The translations under genes and the position numbers were made by a program. 41,376 nt of DNA from Halieaceae bacterium (GTDB lineage Bacteria > Pseudomonadota > Gammaproteobacteria > Pseudomonadales > Halieaceae). The stretch lies in the NCBI GenBank assembly GCA_026710905.1, contig JAPOQD010000142.1, forward strand, positions 1 through 41,376, given 5' to 3'. How positions within the stretch are numbered: position 1 is the first letter of the stretch; each line of letters begins with the position of its first letter. The notes under the pieces were generated by a model. That model searched no databases. It saw nothing but the letters and a program-made list of their open reading frames with translations, and was not told the origin of the DNA. Positions 26,788 through 34,705 of the stretch are shown in pieces.

Positions 26788-27990
26788 GTGAGAGCCGACA
26801 ATTCAGCCCGTCCCCTTGATGGTATCCGCGTCATTGAACTCGGACAACTGCTGGCGGGTCCCTTCACCGGAACCATTCTGGGTTATTTTGGCGCCGAGGT
26901 CATCAAGGTGGAGCCGCCCGGTGCGGGTGACCCGATTCGCGGCTGGCGCATTGTCGAGGACGGCACTGCCTATTGGTACCGAAGCCTGGGCCGCAACAAG
27001 AAAAGCATCACCCTGGACCTGAAATCGGAACGTGGCCGCGAGTTGGCCAGGGAGTTGCTGAAAACGGCTGACGTAGCGGTCGAGAACTTTCGCCCCGGCA
27101 CCCTGGAAAAGTGGGGGCTGGGTCCCGAACAACTGCATGAATACAATCCGGGGCTGATCTACGCTCGTATTTCCGGCTATGGTCAAACCGGCCCCTATAG
27201 CCACAAACCGGGCTATGCCTCGGTCACCGAGGGGTTTAGTGGCTTTCGCTATATCAACGGATTCCCGGGTCAGCCGCCGGTGCGCCCCAATCTCAGTGTC
27301 GGAGATACCCTGGCCGCCATCCATGCGGCCCTGGGGGTGTGTCTGGCGCTGTTGCATCGAAATCGTTCTGGAAAGGAGGCCGGGCAGGTGGTGGATATCG
27401 CCCTGTATGAATCCATGTACAACCTGATGGAAGGGGTGGTGCCGGAGTTTTCCGGCGCTGGAGCGATTCGCGGCGCCTCCGGCACCACCCTGACCGGCAT
27501 CGTGCCCACCAATACCTATACCTGTGCGGATGGCAAGTATGTGGTGATCGGCGGTAATGGTGATTCCATCTACAAGCGCTTGATGCGGGCTGCGGGGCAC
27601 CCGCAAATGGCTGACGACCCGGCACTGGCCCATAACGAGGGCCGGGTCAGGCATGAGGTGGAAATTGACCGGGTTCTGGCGGAGTGGTGCGCCCGGCACC
27701 CGGCCCGGCACATTGTCGATATTCTGGAACAGGAGCAGGTTCCGGTGGGGCTGATTTATAACGTCGAAGACCAGATGGAAGACCCTCATTACCATGCCCG
27801 TGGCATGTTTGAGGAGGTAATGGTCAACGGCAAGTCATTGACCATACCCGCTATCACTCCCCTGTTGCACGACACCCCGGGGCGTACCGATTGGCCTGGC
27901 CTGGAGCCGGGTAGCCACAATCGGGAAATTCTCGGTGGTATTCTGGGTCTGAGTGATGAGGAAATCGCAGCGCTCAATCCGTCTGGCTGA
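26788..27990 (+). CDS. Class III (CaiB/BaiF-type) CoA-transferase
   Basis: This 400-aa enzyme moves CoA between carboxylic acids. It opens with LDGIRVIELGQLLAGPFTG and GAEVIKVEPPGAGDPIR, followed by GRNKKSITLDLKSERG, the family hallmark. The nucleophilic aspartate should be D173 in NLSVGDTLAA, by alignment with D169 of CaiB from memory. The GTG start at 26788 is chosen because homology begins there and GGAG lies nine bases upstream; the frame extends further but without resemblance. It diverges from the thioesterase and precedes an aldehyde dehydrogenase by 140 bases. The substrate is unknown. Confidence 0.9.
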   Translation: MRADNSARPLDGIRVIELGQLLAGPFTGTILGYFGAEVIKVEPPGAGDPIRGWRIVEDGTAYWYRSLGRNKKSITLDLKSERGRELARELLKTADVAVENFRPGTLEKWGLGPEQLHEYNPGLIYARISGYGQTGPYSHKPGYASVTEGFSGFRYINGFPGQPPVRPNLSVGDTLAAIHAALGVCLALLHRNRSGKEAGQVVDIALYESMYNLMEGVVPEFSGAGAIRGASGTTLTGIVPTNTYTCADGKYVVIGGNGDSIYKRLMRAAGHPQMADDPALAHNEGRVRHEVEIDRVLAEWCARHPARHIVDILEQEQVPVGLIYNVEDQMEDPHYHARGMFEEVMVNGKSLTIPAITPLLHDTPGRTDWPGLEPGSHNREILGGILGLSDEEIAALNPSG

Positions 27991-28130
27991 AGCTGGCGCA
28001 TATTGACGCCCCACTACCGCCGCTTGTTACTGCAACAGTGCTGTGATTCGTGAAAATAACTTGCCTCCACCGGTGACTCTGCTATTTTATCCGGCCCGTT
28101 TGACAACAATGGCTACAGTGGAGAAGTGAA

Positions 28131-29558
28131 ATGCGCGAATACACCCAATTCTATATCAATGGCCAGTGGGTTGAACCCGATTCCCCCAACCCCCTTGATG
28201 TGATCAACCCCGCCACGGAAGCGGTTTGCGCTCATATTTCCCTGGGCGCCGAGAGCGATGTGGACAAGGCCGTGGCGGCGGCCCGCAAGGCCTTCGAAAG
28301 TTATAGCCAAAGCAGCCGCGAGCAGCGCATCGCGCTATTGGAATCCTTGGTTGAAGCCTATAAGAAGCGCTACCAGGATATCGCCGAGGCGATTTCGGAA
28401 GAGATGGGCGCTCCCACCAAGCTGGCCGTGGAGGCGCAGGCCGGCGCGGGCCTGGGCCACCTGATGCAAGCCCTGAAAGTACTCAGGAATTTCGACTTTG
28501 AAGAGGGCATGGAGCCCCACCGGGTATTCAAGGAGCCCATCGGCGTGTGCGGCATGATCACTCCCTGGAACTGGCCGGTGAATCAGATCTCCTGCAAGGT
28601 GGCGCCGGCCCTGGCGGTAGGTTGCACCATGGTGCTCAAGCCCAGTGAGGTGGCGCCTTTGTCCGGCTACCTGTTCAGCCAGGTAATGGATGCCGCGGGG
28701 GTTCCGGCGGGTGTATACAACATGATCAACGGCGACGGCGCCGGAGTGGGTACGGCACTGTCAAGGCACCCGGGAGTGGACATGATGTCCTTTACCGGCT
28801 CTACCCGCGCCGGTTCCCTGGTGGCGCAAAATGCCGCGCCCACGGTGAAAAGGGTAACCCAGGAATTGGGTGGCAAGTCGCCCAATATCCTTCTGGACGA
28901 TGCCGACCTGGAGGCCGCCGTGACCGGTGGTGTAATGCACATGTACCACAACACCGGGCAATCCTGTAATGCTCCCAGCCGCATGCTGGTGCCCAGGGCC
29001 AAACTGGCGGAAGCTGAAGCCATTGCCGCCCGTGTCTCGGAGACGGTAGTGGCCGGTGACCCAAAGGCGGAAAGCACCACCATGGGGCCAGTGGTCTCAG
29101 AGGTGCAGTTCGACAAGATCCAGGGACTGATCGAAAAGGGTATTGCCGAAGGCGCCAAGCTGGTCTGTGGGGGCCCCGGCCGTCCCGAGGGTCTGGAAAA
29201 AGGGTATTTTGTCAGACCGACGGTCTTCTCTGAAGCCAATAACCAGATGACCATTGCCCGAGAGGAGATCTTCGGACCGGTGCTGACCATGATTCCCTAT
29301 GATTCCGAAGAGGAAGCCATCAGTATTGCCAACGACACGGACTATGGACTGGCTGCCTATGTGCAGGGTGGCGACCTGGAGCGGTCCCGCAAAGTGGCCT
29401 CCCGCATCCGCGCCGGCAGCGTCTCTCTTAACGGCGCCAACGCCGGTATGAATGTTCCTTTCGGCGGGTATAAAAAGTCCGGCAATGGCCGCGAGTGGGG
29501 GGTTCACGGCTTCACCGATTACCTGGAACTCAAGGCGGTGGCCGGCTACGAGAGTTGA
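28131..29558 (+). CDS. NAD(P)-dependent aldehyde dehydrogenase
   Basis: This 475-aa cytoplasmic enzyme oxidises an aldehyde to an acid. It has the full ALDH motif set: TPWNWPV (N147), the general base E245 in QELGGKSPN, catalytic C279 in NTGQSCNAPSR, and EEIFGPVL and PFGGYKKSGNGRE toward the end. The length is standard. GGAG lies upstream of the ATG. The glycerol kinase gene starts nine bases after its stop, so the two are co-transcribed. Which aldehyde it uses is not evident. Confidence 0.93.
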   Translation: MREYTQFYINGQWVEPDSPNPLDVINPATEAVCAHISLGAESDVDKAVAAARKAFESYSQSSREQRIALLESLVEAYKKRYQDIAEAISEEMGAPTKLAVEAQAGAGLGHLMQALKVLRNFDFEEGMEPHRVFKEPIGVCGMITPWNWPVNQISCKVAPALAVGCTMVLKPSEVAPLSGYLFSQVMDAAGVPAGVYNMINGDGAGVGTALSRHPGVDMMSFTGSTRAGSLVAQNAAPTVKRVTQELGGKSPNILLDDADLEAAVTGGVMHMYHNTGQSCNAPSRMLVPRAKLAEAEAIAARVSETVVAGDPKAESTTMGPVVSEVQFDKIQGLIEKGIAEGAKLVCGGPGRPEGLEKGYFVRPTVFSEANNQMTIAREEIFGPVLTMIPYDSEEEAISIANDTDYGLAAYVQGGDLERSRKVASRIRAGSVSLNGANAGMNVPFGGYKKSGNGREWGVHGFTDYLELKAVAGYES

Positions 29559-29567
29559 ACGGCCGCA

Positions 29568-31067
29568 GTGGCGGCCTATATCCTCGCCATTGATCAGGGT
29601 ACCACCGGCACCACGGTGGCCCTGGTCGATGAGCAGGGCCAACTGCGGGGCAAGGTCAACCGCGAGTTCCCGCAAATTTACCCCAAACCCGGCTGGGTAG
29701 AGCACGACCCGTCCGCTATCTGGGAGTCCACCTGCCAGGGCATCGGCGAACTGCTGCGCAGAGAACTCTGCCGGCCCGATGACATTGCCGCCATCGGCAT
29801 TACCAACCAACGCGAAACCGCACTGCTCTGGCATCGCCAGAGCGGCGCCCCACTACACAACGCCATCGTCTGGCAGTGCCGCCGCACCACGGAATTTTGC
29901 CAAAACTTGCAGGCGCAGGGTCTGGAGGAAACCGTACGCGGTAAAACCGGTCTGTTGCTGGACCCGTATTTCTCCGCCAGCAAATACCGCTGGTTGCTGC
30001 AGCAGGTCCCGGGGGTAAAGCGGTTGTTGCGGGCGGGACAGGTACTGGCCGGCACCGTCGACAGCTACCTGGTCTGGAAACTGAGCGCCGGGGGCAGCCA
30101 CGTGACCGATGTCTCCAATGCCTCACGCAGTTCGTTGATGAATATTGACACTGGCCTCTGGGACCGCGAACTGCTGGAACTGTTTTCCGTACCGGCGGAG
30201 ATTCTCCCGGAAATCGTTCGCTCCAGTGGAGTGGTGGGTGTTACCTGCAATGTCCCTGGACTACCCGATGGCATTCCCATAGCCGGGCTGGCGGGTGATC
30301 AGCAGGCGGCGCTGTTCGGCCAGGCATGTTTCAGCGCCGGCGACGCCAAGTGCACCTTCGGTACCGGGTCGTTCATTCTCATGAATACCGGGAAACGGCG
30401 TTTGCAATCGGCTGCGGGTCTTTTGACAACGATTGCCTGGCAGTTGTCCTCCGAGCGCAAGCCCACCTATGCCCTGGAAGGCGGGGCCTTCATCTGTGGG
30501 GCTGCGGTGCAGTGGCTGCGCGATGAATTGCAGTTGATCAACAATGCGGCGGACATTGAGGAACTTGCCGCAAGCGTCGACGACAGCGGCGGGGTGGAGT
30601 TTGTTCCTGCGCTTACCGGACTCGGCGCCCCCTGGTGGGAGCCCGCTGCCCGCGGCGCCATTACCGGCTTGACCAGGGGCGCCGGGGGCGCGCATATCGC
30701 CCGCGCCACCCTGGAGGCCATGGCCTTGCAAAACGTGGATATCCTGCACGCCATGGAGCAGGACCTGGGCCGGCGCATGAAACCCCTGCGAGTGGATGGC
30801 GGCGCCTGCGTCAACAACCTGCTGATGCAGATTCAGGCCGATCTCCTGGGCCGCAAGATCATTCGTCCGGCCCTGACGGAAACCACGGTGGCCGGAGCGG
30901 CCTACCTGGCCGGGATCGGTGTTGGCTTGTGGTCCGGCCAGCAGGAAGTGAGTGACGTATGGCAGGCGGAGCGGGAGTTCGCGGTTCAACTTGCAGCCCC
31001 GGCGCGGCAGGCGCGCAAGGCTTCCTGGCAGCGGGCGGTGGAGCGGGTCAGGTCGGCCGCGGCTTGA
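29568..31067 (+). CDS. glpK: Glycerol kinase
   Basis: This 499-aa member of the FGGY kinases phosphorylates glycerol to glycerol-3-phosphate. The phosphate-binding DQGTTGT (9-15) is followed by WVEHDP, GITNQRET and IVWQCRRT. Also present are GLAGDQQAALFGQ, CTFGTGSFILMNTG, EGGAFICGAAVQWLRD and RVDGGACVNNLLMQ. Length and motif order match GlpK closely. The start is GTG, nine bases after the aldehyde dehydrogenase stop. No glycerol facilitator or glycerol-3-phosphate dehydrogenase gene is in the window, so its pathway partners lie elsewhere. Confidence 0.94.
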   Translation: MAAYILAIDQGTTGTTVALVDEQGQLRGKVNREFPQIYPKPGWVEHDPSAIWESTCQGIGELLRRELCRPDDIAAIGITNQRETALLWHRQSGAPLHNAIVWQCRRTTEFCQNLQAQGLEETVRGKTGLLLDPYFSASKYRWLLQQVPGVKRLLRAGQVLAGTVDSYLVWKLSAGGSHVTDVSNASRSSLMNIDTGLWDRELLELFSVPAEILPEIVRSSGVVGVTCNVPGLPDGIPIAGLAGDQQAALFGQACFSAGDAKCTFGTGSFILMNTGKRRLQSAAGLLTTIAWQLSSERKPTYALEGGAFICGAAVQWLRDELQLINNAADIEELAASVDDSGGVEFVPALTGLGAPWWEPAARGAITGLTRGAGGAHIARATLEAMALQNVDILHAMEQDLGRRMKPLRVDGGACVNNLLMQIQADLLGRKIIRPALTETTVAGAAYLAGIGVGLWSGQQEVSDVWQAEREFAVQLAAPARQARKASWQRAVERVRSAAA

Positions 31068-31131
31068 ATCCTGCGTTCACCGTGTAGGGGCAAACTTGCC
31101 AGCAGAGTAGGGAAGTAACTGCGCAATGGCG

Positions 31132-31779
31132 TCATTGGGAGCCTTGTTCCAGTTCCCCCGTCAGCGTCAGGGCCTCATAGTAATCCATATTGTCCCGCCG
31201 GGAGGTGGCCTTCAAGGTCTGTTCCAGCGAGTTCAGGGCGATGCGCGCACTCTCTCCTATTTCGATTCCCTGCAAATTCCTTGTAAACCAGAAAAAGCAC
31301 ACATTGAAGACATGACTCATTTTGAAATCCAACTTGATACTGAAGTCGACAAGCTGGCTTGCATCCTTGCGAAACGAGCACAGGAGTGTCACATCTTGTG
31401 TCTTGTAGGAGGAAATGTCCTCGTGAGAATCAACGCTTTCCGCGCCAAATGTATTGCGCAGGTATTGTTCGACAGCGGCGCGCTTGTCTTTGGCAAAGGG
31501 TTTCTTCCTGCCAAAAGAGCCCACATAGCGGTAACCGCTTTCCACAATGCTGGTAAAGTCCCCCAGCGTTGGCTTCTTGTCACCTTCAAGGAACTCTTCA
31601 TACAAGGGGTCCAGCACTTCCATGTAACGATTTATGAAATTGCGCACCTCTGTCTTGATGTCACCGGGTTCCAGCCCCTCGGTGAAACAGGGTTTGAACT
31701 CCAGAGAGATGGAGTGTAACCCGCCATCATTGCCTTCCAACCCGAAGTAATATCTGAACTCCTCGAGAGATATATTCAT
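31132..31779 (-). CDS. Unrecognised 215-aa protein
   Basis: I do not recognise this protein. It is 215 aa, acidic to neutral, with no signal peptide or membrane segment. It is probably a mixed alpha/beta cytoplasmic protein, with runs such as EEFRYYFGLEGNDGGLHSISLEFKP and GSFGRKKPFAKDKRAAVEQYL. The gene looks real: AGGAGGCGG precedes the ATG at a good distance, and codon use fits the neighbours. It converges with glycerol kinase (64 bases between stops) and lies 206 bases downstream of a LysR gene on the same strand. That 206-bp gap shows no gene. Confidence 0.6.
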   Translation of the reverse strand: MNISLEEFRYYFGLEGNDGGLHSISLEFKPCFTEGLEPGDIKTEVRNFINRYMEVLDPLYEEFLEGDKKPTLGDFTSIVESGYRYVGSFGRKKPFAKDKRAAVEQYLRNTFGAESVDSHEDISSYKTQDVTLLCSFRKDASQLVDFSIKLDFKMSHVFNVCFFWFTRNLQGIEIGESARIALNSLEQTLKATSRRDNMDYYEALTLTGELEQGSQ

Positions 31780-31985
31780 TTTTCCGCCTCCTTCAATTCC
31801 GTTTTACGTTGTGCTCGCGGATGTTGAGGCCGTCGCGGCAACGCTCGTCAATCCATTGATGTCAGGCGGGGTACGAACTATTCCCTGGCTACCCACGCCA
31901 CCAGCATGAACTACCCTGAAGCATAGCTGAAACTGCCGGTCTGGCAAGCCAGTAAGGACCCATTGACCGATAATGATTGCTTTTG

Positions 31986-32864
31986 TCAGGAACTCAGGCA
32001 CAGGGTCAACCACTGTTGCAGGCCATGGCTGCGATACTTTTGCCGGTGCAGAATGATGCTGAAGTGGCGGCTGAAGTCCCGCTGGGGAATGTTCAGGGGC
32101 GCCAGAGAACCGCGGGCAAAAGCATCCTGTAGACAAATTCGCGACAGGCAACCGACGCCAAGCCCGGCCTCGACGGCCCGTTTTATCGCCTCGGTATGTT
32201 GCAGCTCCAGGGTGATATCCAGAGAACTGAGCAGTCCGTGCATGGCGCGGTCAAACGTTTGACGGGTTCCGGAGCCCGGTTCGCGCACCACCCAACTGAG
32301 TTCGAGTACTTGTTGATCGGAAATGGATTTCGAACCGGCCAGAGGGTGGCCGGGGGCGGCAAAGGCCACCAACTCATCTTCTCGCCAGGGCAGAATCTCC
32401 AGATCGGGGTGTCGCAATTCTCCTTCAATCAAGCCCGCATCCAGATCATAACTGGCCACCTGGCTGGCGATGTCCCTGGTGTTGGCGACACTCAGTTCTA
32501 CCCGGGACTCCGGATGCTGTCGTCGAAATTCCGCAATCATGCCGACAGCGAGATAATTGCCGACGGTCAGGGTGGCGCCGATGCGCAAGTCACCAGCACT
32601 GGGCTGGTCGCTGATGCCCTTTTCAAATTCTTCCGCTTGCGCCAGCAGCGCCTCCGCCTGGGGCAGCAGAGAGCGCCCCAGGTCATTGAGGCGCAGGCGT
32701 TTGCCCACACGGTCGAATAATTGCACGTTGAATTGCTGCTCCAGGCCACGCAGGGCGCCGCTGGCGGCGGACTGTGACATGGACAGGGCGTCCGCCGCCC
32801 TGGTCACGGTCTGGTATTGGGCGGTGGCCAGAAATATTTGTAATTGCCGTAAGGTAAAGTGCAT
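31986..32864 (-). CDS. LysR-family transcriptional regulator
   Basis: This 292-aa regulator has an N-terminal winged helix-turn-helix (residues about 1-60): LRQLQIFLATAQYQTVTRAADALSMSQSAASGALRGLEQQFNVQLFDR, followed by the usual linker helix. The effector-binding domain (about 90-290) opens with GDLRIGATLTVGNYL. The C-terminal half resembles the CysB/CysL-type group. It diverges from the toxin-antitoxin genes over 333 bases. Its targets are not evident; no classic T-N11-A site was picked out with confidence. Confidence 0.9.
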   Translation of the reverse strand: MHFTLRQLQIFLATAQYQTVTRAADALSMSQSAASGALRGLEQQFNVQLFDRVGKRLRLNDLGRSLLPQAEALLAQAEEFEKGISDQPSAGDLRIGATLTVGNYLAVGMIAEFRRQHPESRVELSVANTRDIASQVASYDLDAGLIEGELRHPDLEILPWREDELVAFAAPGHPLAGSKSISDQQVLELSWVVREPGSGTRQTFDRAMHGLLSSLDITLELQHTEAIKRAVEAGLGVGCLSRICLQDAFARGSLAPLNIPQRDFSRHFSIILHRQKYRSHGLQQWLTLCLSS

Positions 32865-33141
32865 GAGCTTCCCGGTGATTTGTCAGGGTTTTTGGGGGGG
32901 AATTCTATATCTACAAAACCAATTATATCATGTTGAGCTTAGCTGATTTACCTATATGGGTCGATTATTCTGTAGTGCGTAGATGAAGCCGCCACGCCCG
33001 GCTCTTCCCGATCCATGACACTTTTCTCATCGACGCTGCGGAGCATGTCAACAATGCTGCTGTATGAACACTGGCCATCGCGTGGCTTATGGAAAGGCAG
33101 GCCGACAATATATCTGTTGGGCAAGTGTTGTTCCTGAGTCC

Positions 33142-33170
33142 TTGCATGCCCATCGTAAATGTAGTTACAT
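33142..33170 (+). promoter_or_regulatory. Predicted promoter of the toxin-antitoxin operon
   Basis: A -35-like TTGCAT (33142-33147) and a -10-like TTACAT (33165-33170) are separated by 17 bases. The -10 lies inside the operator palindrome, as expected for autorepression. This is a sequence-pattern inference. The rest of 32865-33197 shows no gene; a LysR promoter must also be here. Confidence 0.4.
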
Positions 33171-33178
33171 AACTACAT
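33159..33178. promoter_or_regulatory. Palindromic operator of the toxin-antitoxin operon
   Basis: A perfect inverted repeat, ATGTAGTTA and TAACTACAT with two central bases, stands 19 bases before the antitoxin start. Phd/YefM-type antitoxins bind such palindromes to repress their own operon. Binding here is inferred. Confidence 0.6.
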
Positions 33179-33197
33179 AGCCTCACGGAACTTGGTC

Positions 33198-33452
33198 ATG
33201 ACCATCACAACAGTAACGAGCCGCGAACTCAACCAGGATATCGGACGCGCAAAGAAGGCGGCGAAGTCGGGGCCCGTCTTCATCACTGACCGCGGCAAAC
33301 CCGCGCATGTCCTGCTCAACATTGAGGATTACCTGAAGTTGGCGGGACAGCGCCGCAGCCTGGTGGAGGCATTGTCCATGCCGGGTCTGGGTGATATCGA
33401 CTTTGAGCCGCCGCGTGTCCGTATCGGGTTCCCTCCGCTCGATCTTTCCTGA
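33198..33452 (+). CDS. Phd/YefM-family antitoxin
   Basis: This 84-aa protein has an N-terminal Phd/YefM DNA-binding and dimerisation domain (TVTSRELNQDIGRAKKAAKSGPVFITDRGKPAHVLLNIEDYLKL) and a short acidic tail that should wrap the toxin. It represses its own operon and neutralises the PIN-domain toxin. ATG 33198 is preferred over an upstream TTG in frame. The stop overlaps the toxin start (TGATG), giving tight coupling. A palindromic operator lies just upstream. Confidence 0.87.
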   Translation: MTITTVTSRELNQDIGRAKKAAKSGPVFITDRGKPAHVLLNIEDYLKLAGQRRSLVEALSMPGLGDIDFEPPRVRIGFPPLDLS

Positions 33453-33880
33453 TGTTTCTGCTCGATACGAACGTGATCTCCGAGTTGCGCAAGCTCGGCG
33501 ATGGCAAGGCCGACGCCCGTGTCGCCGCATGGGTTTCGGGCCGGGAGGCGGCGAGTTTCTATATCTCCGCGCTGACCCTGATGGAGTTGGAGATCGGTAT
33601 CCTGCGCATCGAACGGCGAGACACCGGTCAGGGGGAGCGGCTGCGGACCTGGCTGGATCAGCATGTCCTGCCCGAGTTTCTGGAGCGTACGCTGCCTGTT
33701 GATTCCGCTGTGGCCCTGAAATGCGCACGATTGCACGTTCCCGACCCGCAGGCGGAACGGGACGCGCTGATCGCTGCAACGGCCATCGTGCATGGAATGA
33801 CAGTCGTGACAGGGAACGTGGCCGACTTCGAGACAACAGGCGTGGCGGTCATCAATCCATGGGATCAACCGCGCCCATGA
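33452..33880 (+). CDS. VapC-type PIN-domain toxin
   Basis: This 142-aa ribonuclease toxin has the four acidic PIN residues: D5 (LLDTNVISEL), E45 (TLMELEIGI), D104 (ERDALIAATA) and D125 (GNVADFE). VapC toxins cut RNA, commonly tRNA, when their antitoxin is degraded. It shares an overlapping start with the antitoxin upstream. The set appears intact, so the pair is probably active. Its Phd-type partner (rather than AbrB-type VapB) is a common arrangement. Confidence 0.9.
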   Translation: MFLLDTNVISELRKLGDGKADARVAAWVSGREAASFYISALTLMELEIGILRIERRDTGQGERLRTWLDQHVLPEFLERTLPVDSAVALKCARLHVPDPQAERDALIAATAIVHGMTVVTGNVADFETTGVAVINPWDQPRP

Positions 33881-34020
33881 CCAGCGCAACCTGCGGGTTA
33901 CGCCAACCTTGGATGGCCGCTTTCTGCTGAATGGGAAATTACCCGAGCAAAGCGCCCGGCTGGTGCTGTAGGCGCTGGAGCTGTGCATGGCTCGGGCACT
34001 ACGGCGAATAACAGCGGGCA
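33876..34020 (+). pseudogene. Possible DUF222/HNH endonuclease-type remnant
   Basis: The frame reading HDQRNLRVTPTLDGRFLLNGKLPEQSARLVL, then an in-frame TAG (33969-33971), then ALELCMARALR, recalls the DUF222 (13E12-like) part of HNH endonuclease proteins. Only about 45 residues remain and no HNH motif is nearby. It is a weak but specific resemblance. Confidence 0.35.
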
Positions 34021-34078
34021 CCCTCCTCATTTTCCATCAAGTTGTGAGAAATGATAGGTGTCCCATTTCTTTCCCCAC

Positions 34079-34100
34079 CGGGTCGCACATGTGCGACCCG
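34079..34100. repeat. 22-bp perfect palindrome
   Basis: Half-site CGGGTCGCACA is followed at once by its reverse complement. It is an isolated, fully self-complementary site in a gene-free stretch. It could be a repeat element core or a protein site. Confidence 0.6.
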
Positions 34101-34164
34101 CGGGTTCGTCCCGCAATCCGCAAGCACCCGAATGACCGGTAGCGGGCCATTTGTCCCGAACAAG

Positions 34165-34216
34165 CAAAGGGGTCGGTGCAATTGCAATCTACTCTCAACT
34201 TTCACCGACCCCTTTG
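34165..34216. repeat. Hairpin with 14-bp perfect stem
   Basis: CAAAGGGGTCGGTG (34165-34178) and its exact complement (34203-34216) flank a 24-base loop. The nearby text with ACTGACCCC (34240s) is similar in style. Such GGGGTC(G/A)GTG hairpins are often seen beside REP-associated transposase genes in gammaproteobacteria, but no such gene is here. Confidence 0.6.
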
Positions 34217-34280
34217 ATCGTTCGCTTGATGATTGATCAATGACACTGACCCCATTGATTTTTGTCAAAACGAATAGGAA

Positions 34281-34340
34281 CCAATAGCTGTACATCATGA
34301 CCAATAGCTATACATAGCGACGAATACCTATACATAGCCT
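34281..34340. repeat. Three tandem 20-bp repeats
   Basis: Units start at 34281, 34301 and 34321 with exact 20-base spacing; the shared core is C(C/G)AATA(G/C)CT(A/G)TACAT. They stand at the edge of an AT-rich patch. Possible roles are transposase binding sites at an insertion-sequence end, or iteron-like operator sites. Confidence 0.65.
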
Positions 34341-34467
34341 TCTACGTGGAGAAATTTCAAACTTGAGAAAGCAATGTAAGCTATTAATAATGCTAAATTA
34401 TTTGAAAAAACCGGAAAAAGCCGCAAAAAGGGGCATAAATCCCGTATTTAGGCCTATTTCTCATATT

Positions 34468-34499
34468 ATTGCGCAAATATGATATATATTGCGCAAATA
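34468..34499. repeat. Duplicated TTGCGCAA palindrome, 20-bp spacing
   Basis: ATTGCGCAAATA occurs at 34468-34479 and again at 34488-34499, each containing the palindrome TTGCGCAA. The 20-base spacing puts both sites on one DNA face and matches the period of the nearby tandem repeats. This would suit a regulator or transposase binding upstream of the small reading frame at 34526. Confidence 0.5.
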
Positions 34500-34525
34500 G
34501 GCTGCTTGGTAAGAAAAGGGGCAAC

Positions 34526-34576
34526 ATGTCAAAGAAAGAACAACAACAGAGAACAATAGAGGACATCCACAAGTGA
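34526..34576 (+). pseudogene. 16-codon stub with ribosome site, possible transposase 5' end
   Basis: AAAAGGGG precedes an ATG that opens MSKKEQQQRTIEDIHK and stops. The start region is well formed but the protein is far too short. The beginning resembles transposases whose first residues are similarly polar, so this may be the 5' stub of a deleted insertion sequence together with the repeats on its left. A true short peptide cannot be excluded. Confidence 0.3.
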
Positions 34577-34614
34577 AAAGTCGATATCTCCCTTGTTGAC
34601 CGAGAAACGATCGC

Positions 34615-34638
34615 GGCTGCATGACGGCAGCCCTTTTT
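34615..34638 (+). terminator. Rho-independent terminator
   Basis: Stem GGCTGC/GCAGCC with a six-base loop is followed by CTTTTT. It would end transcripts from the mobile-DNA patch before the SDR gene. Confidence 0.55.
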
Positions 34639-34705
34639 GTACACTATGAGTCTGCTTCGCTGCCAGGGGAGCTGTCGCAACCACCAGCATCCGTGGAGTT
34701 CGCGT

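Noticed and set aside
26803-27795. 330-codon minus frame opposite the CoA-transferase
   Set aside because: Shadow of a well-supported gene; no recognisable family.
26788-27990. Thought the CoA-transferase might lack its nucleophilic Asp, because PGYAS replaces the usual PGYD
   Set aside because: Recalling CaiB numbering, the nucleophile (D169) aligns with D173 in NLSVGDT, which is present.
34261-34345. Considered a CRISPR array for the three 20-bp repeats
   Set aside because: The units are directly adjacent without spacers and differ from one another; no cas gene is present.
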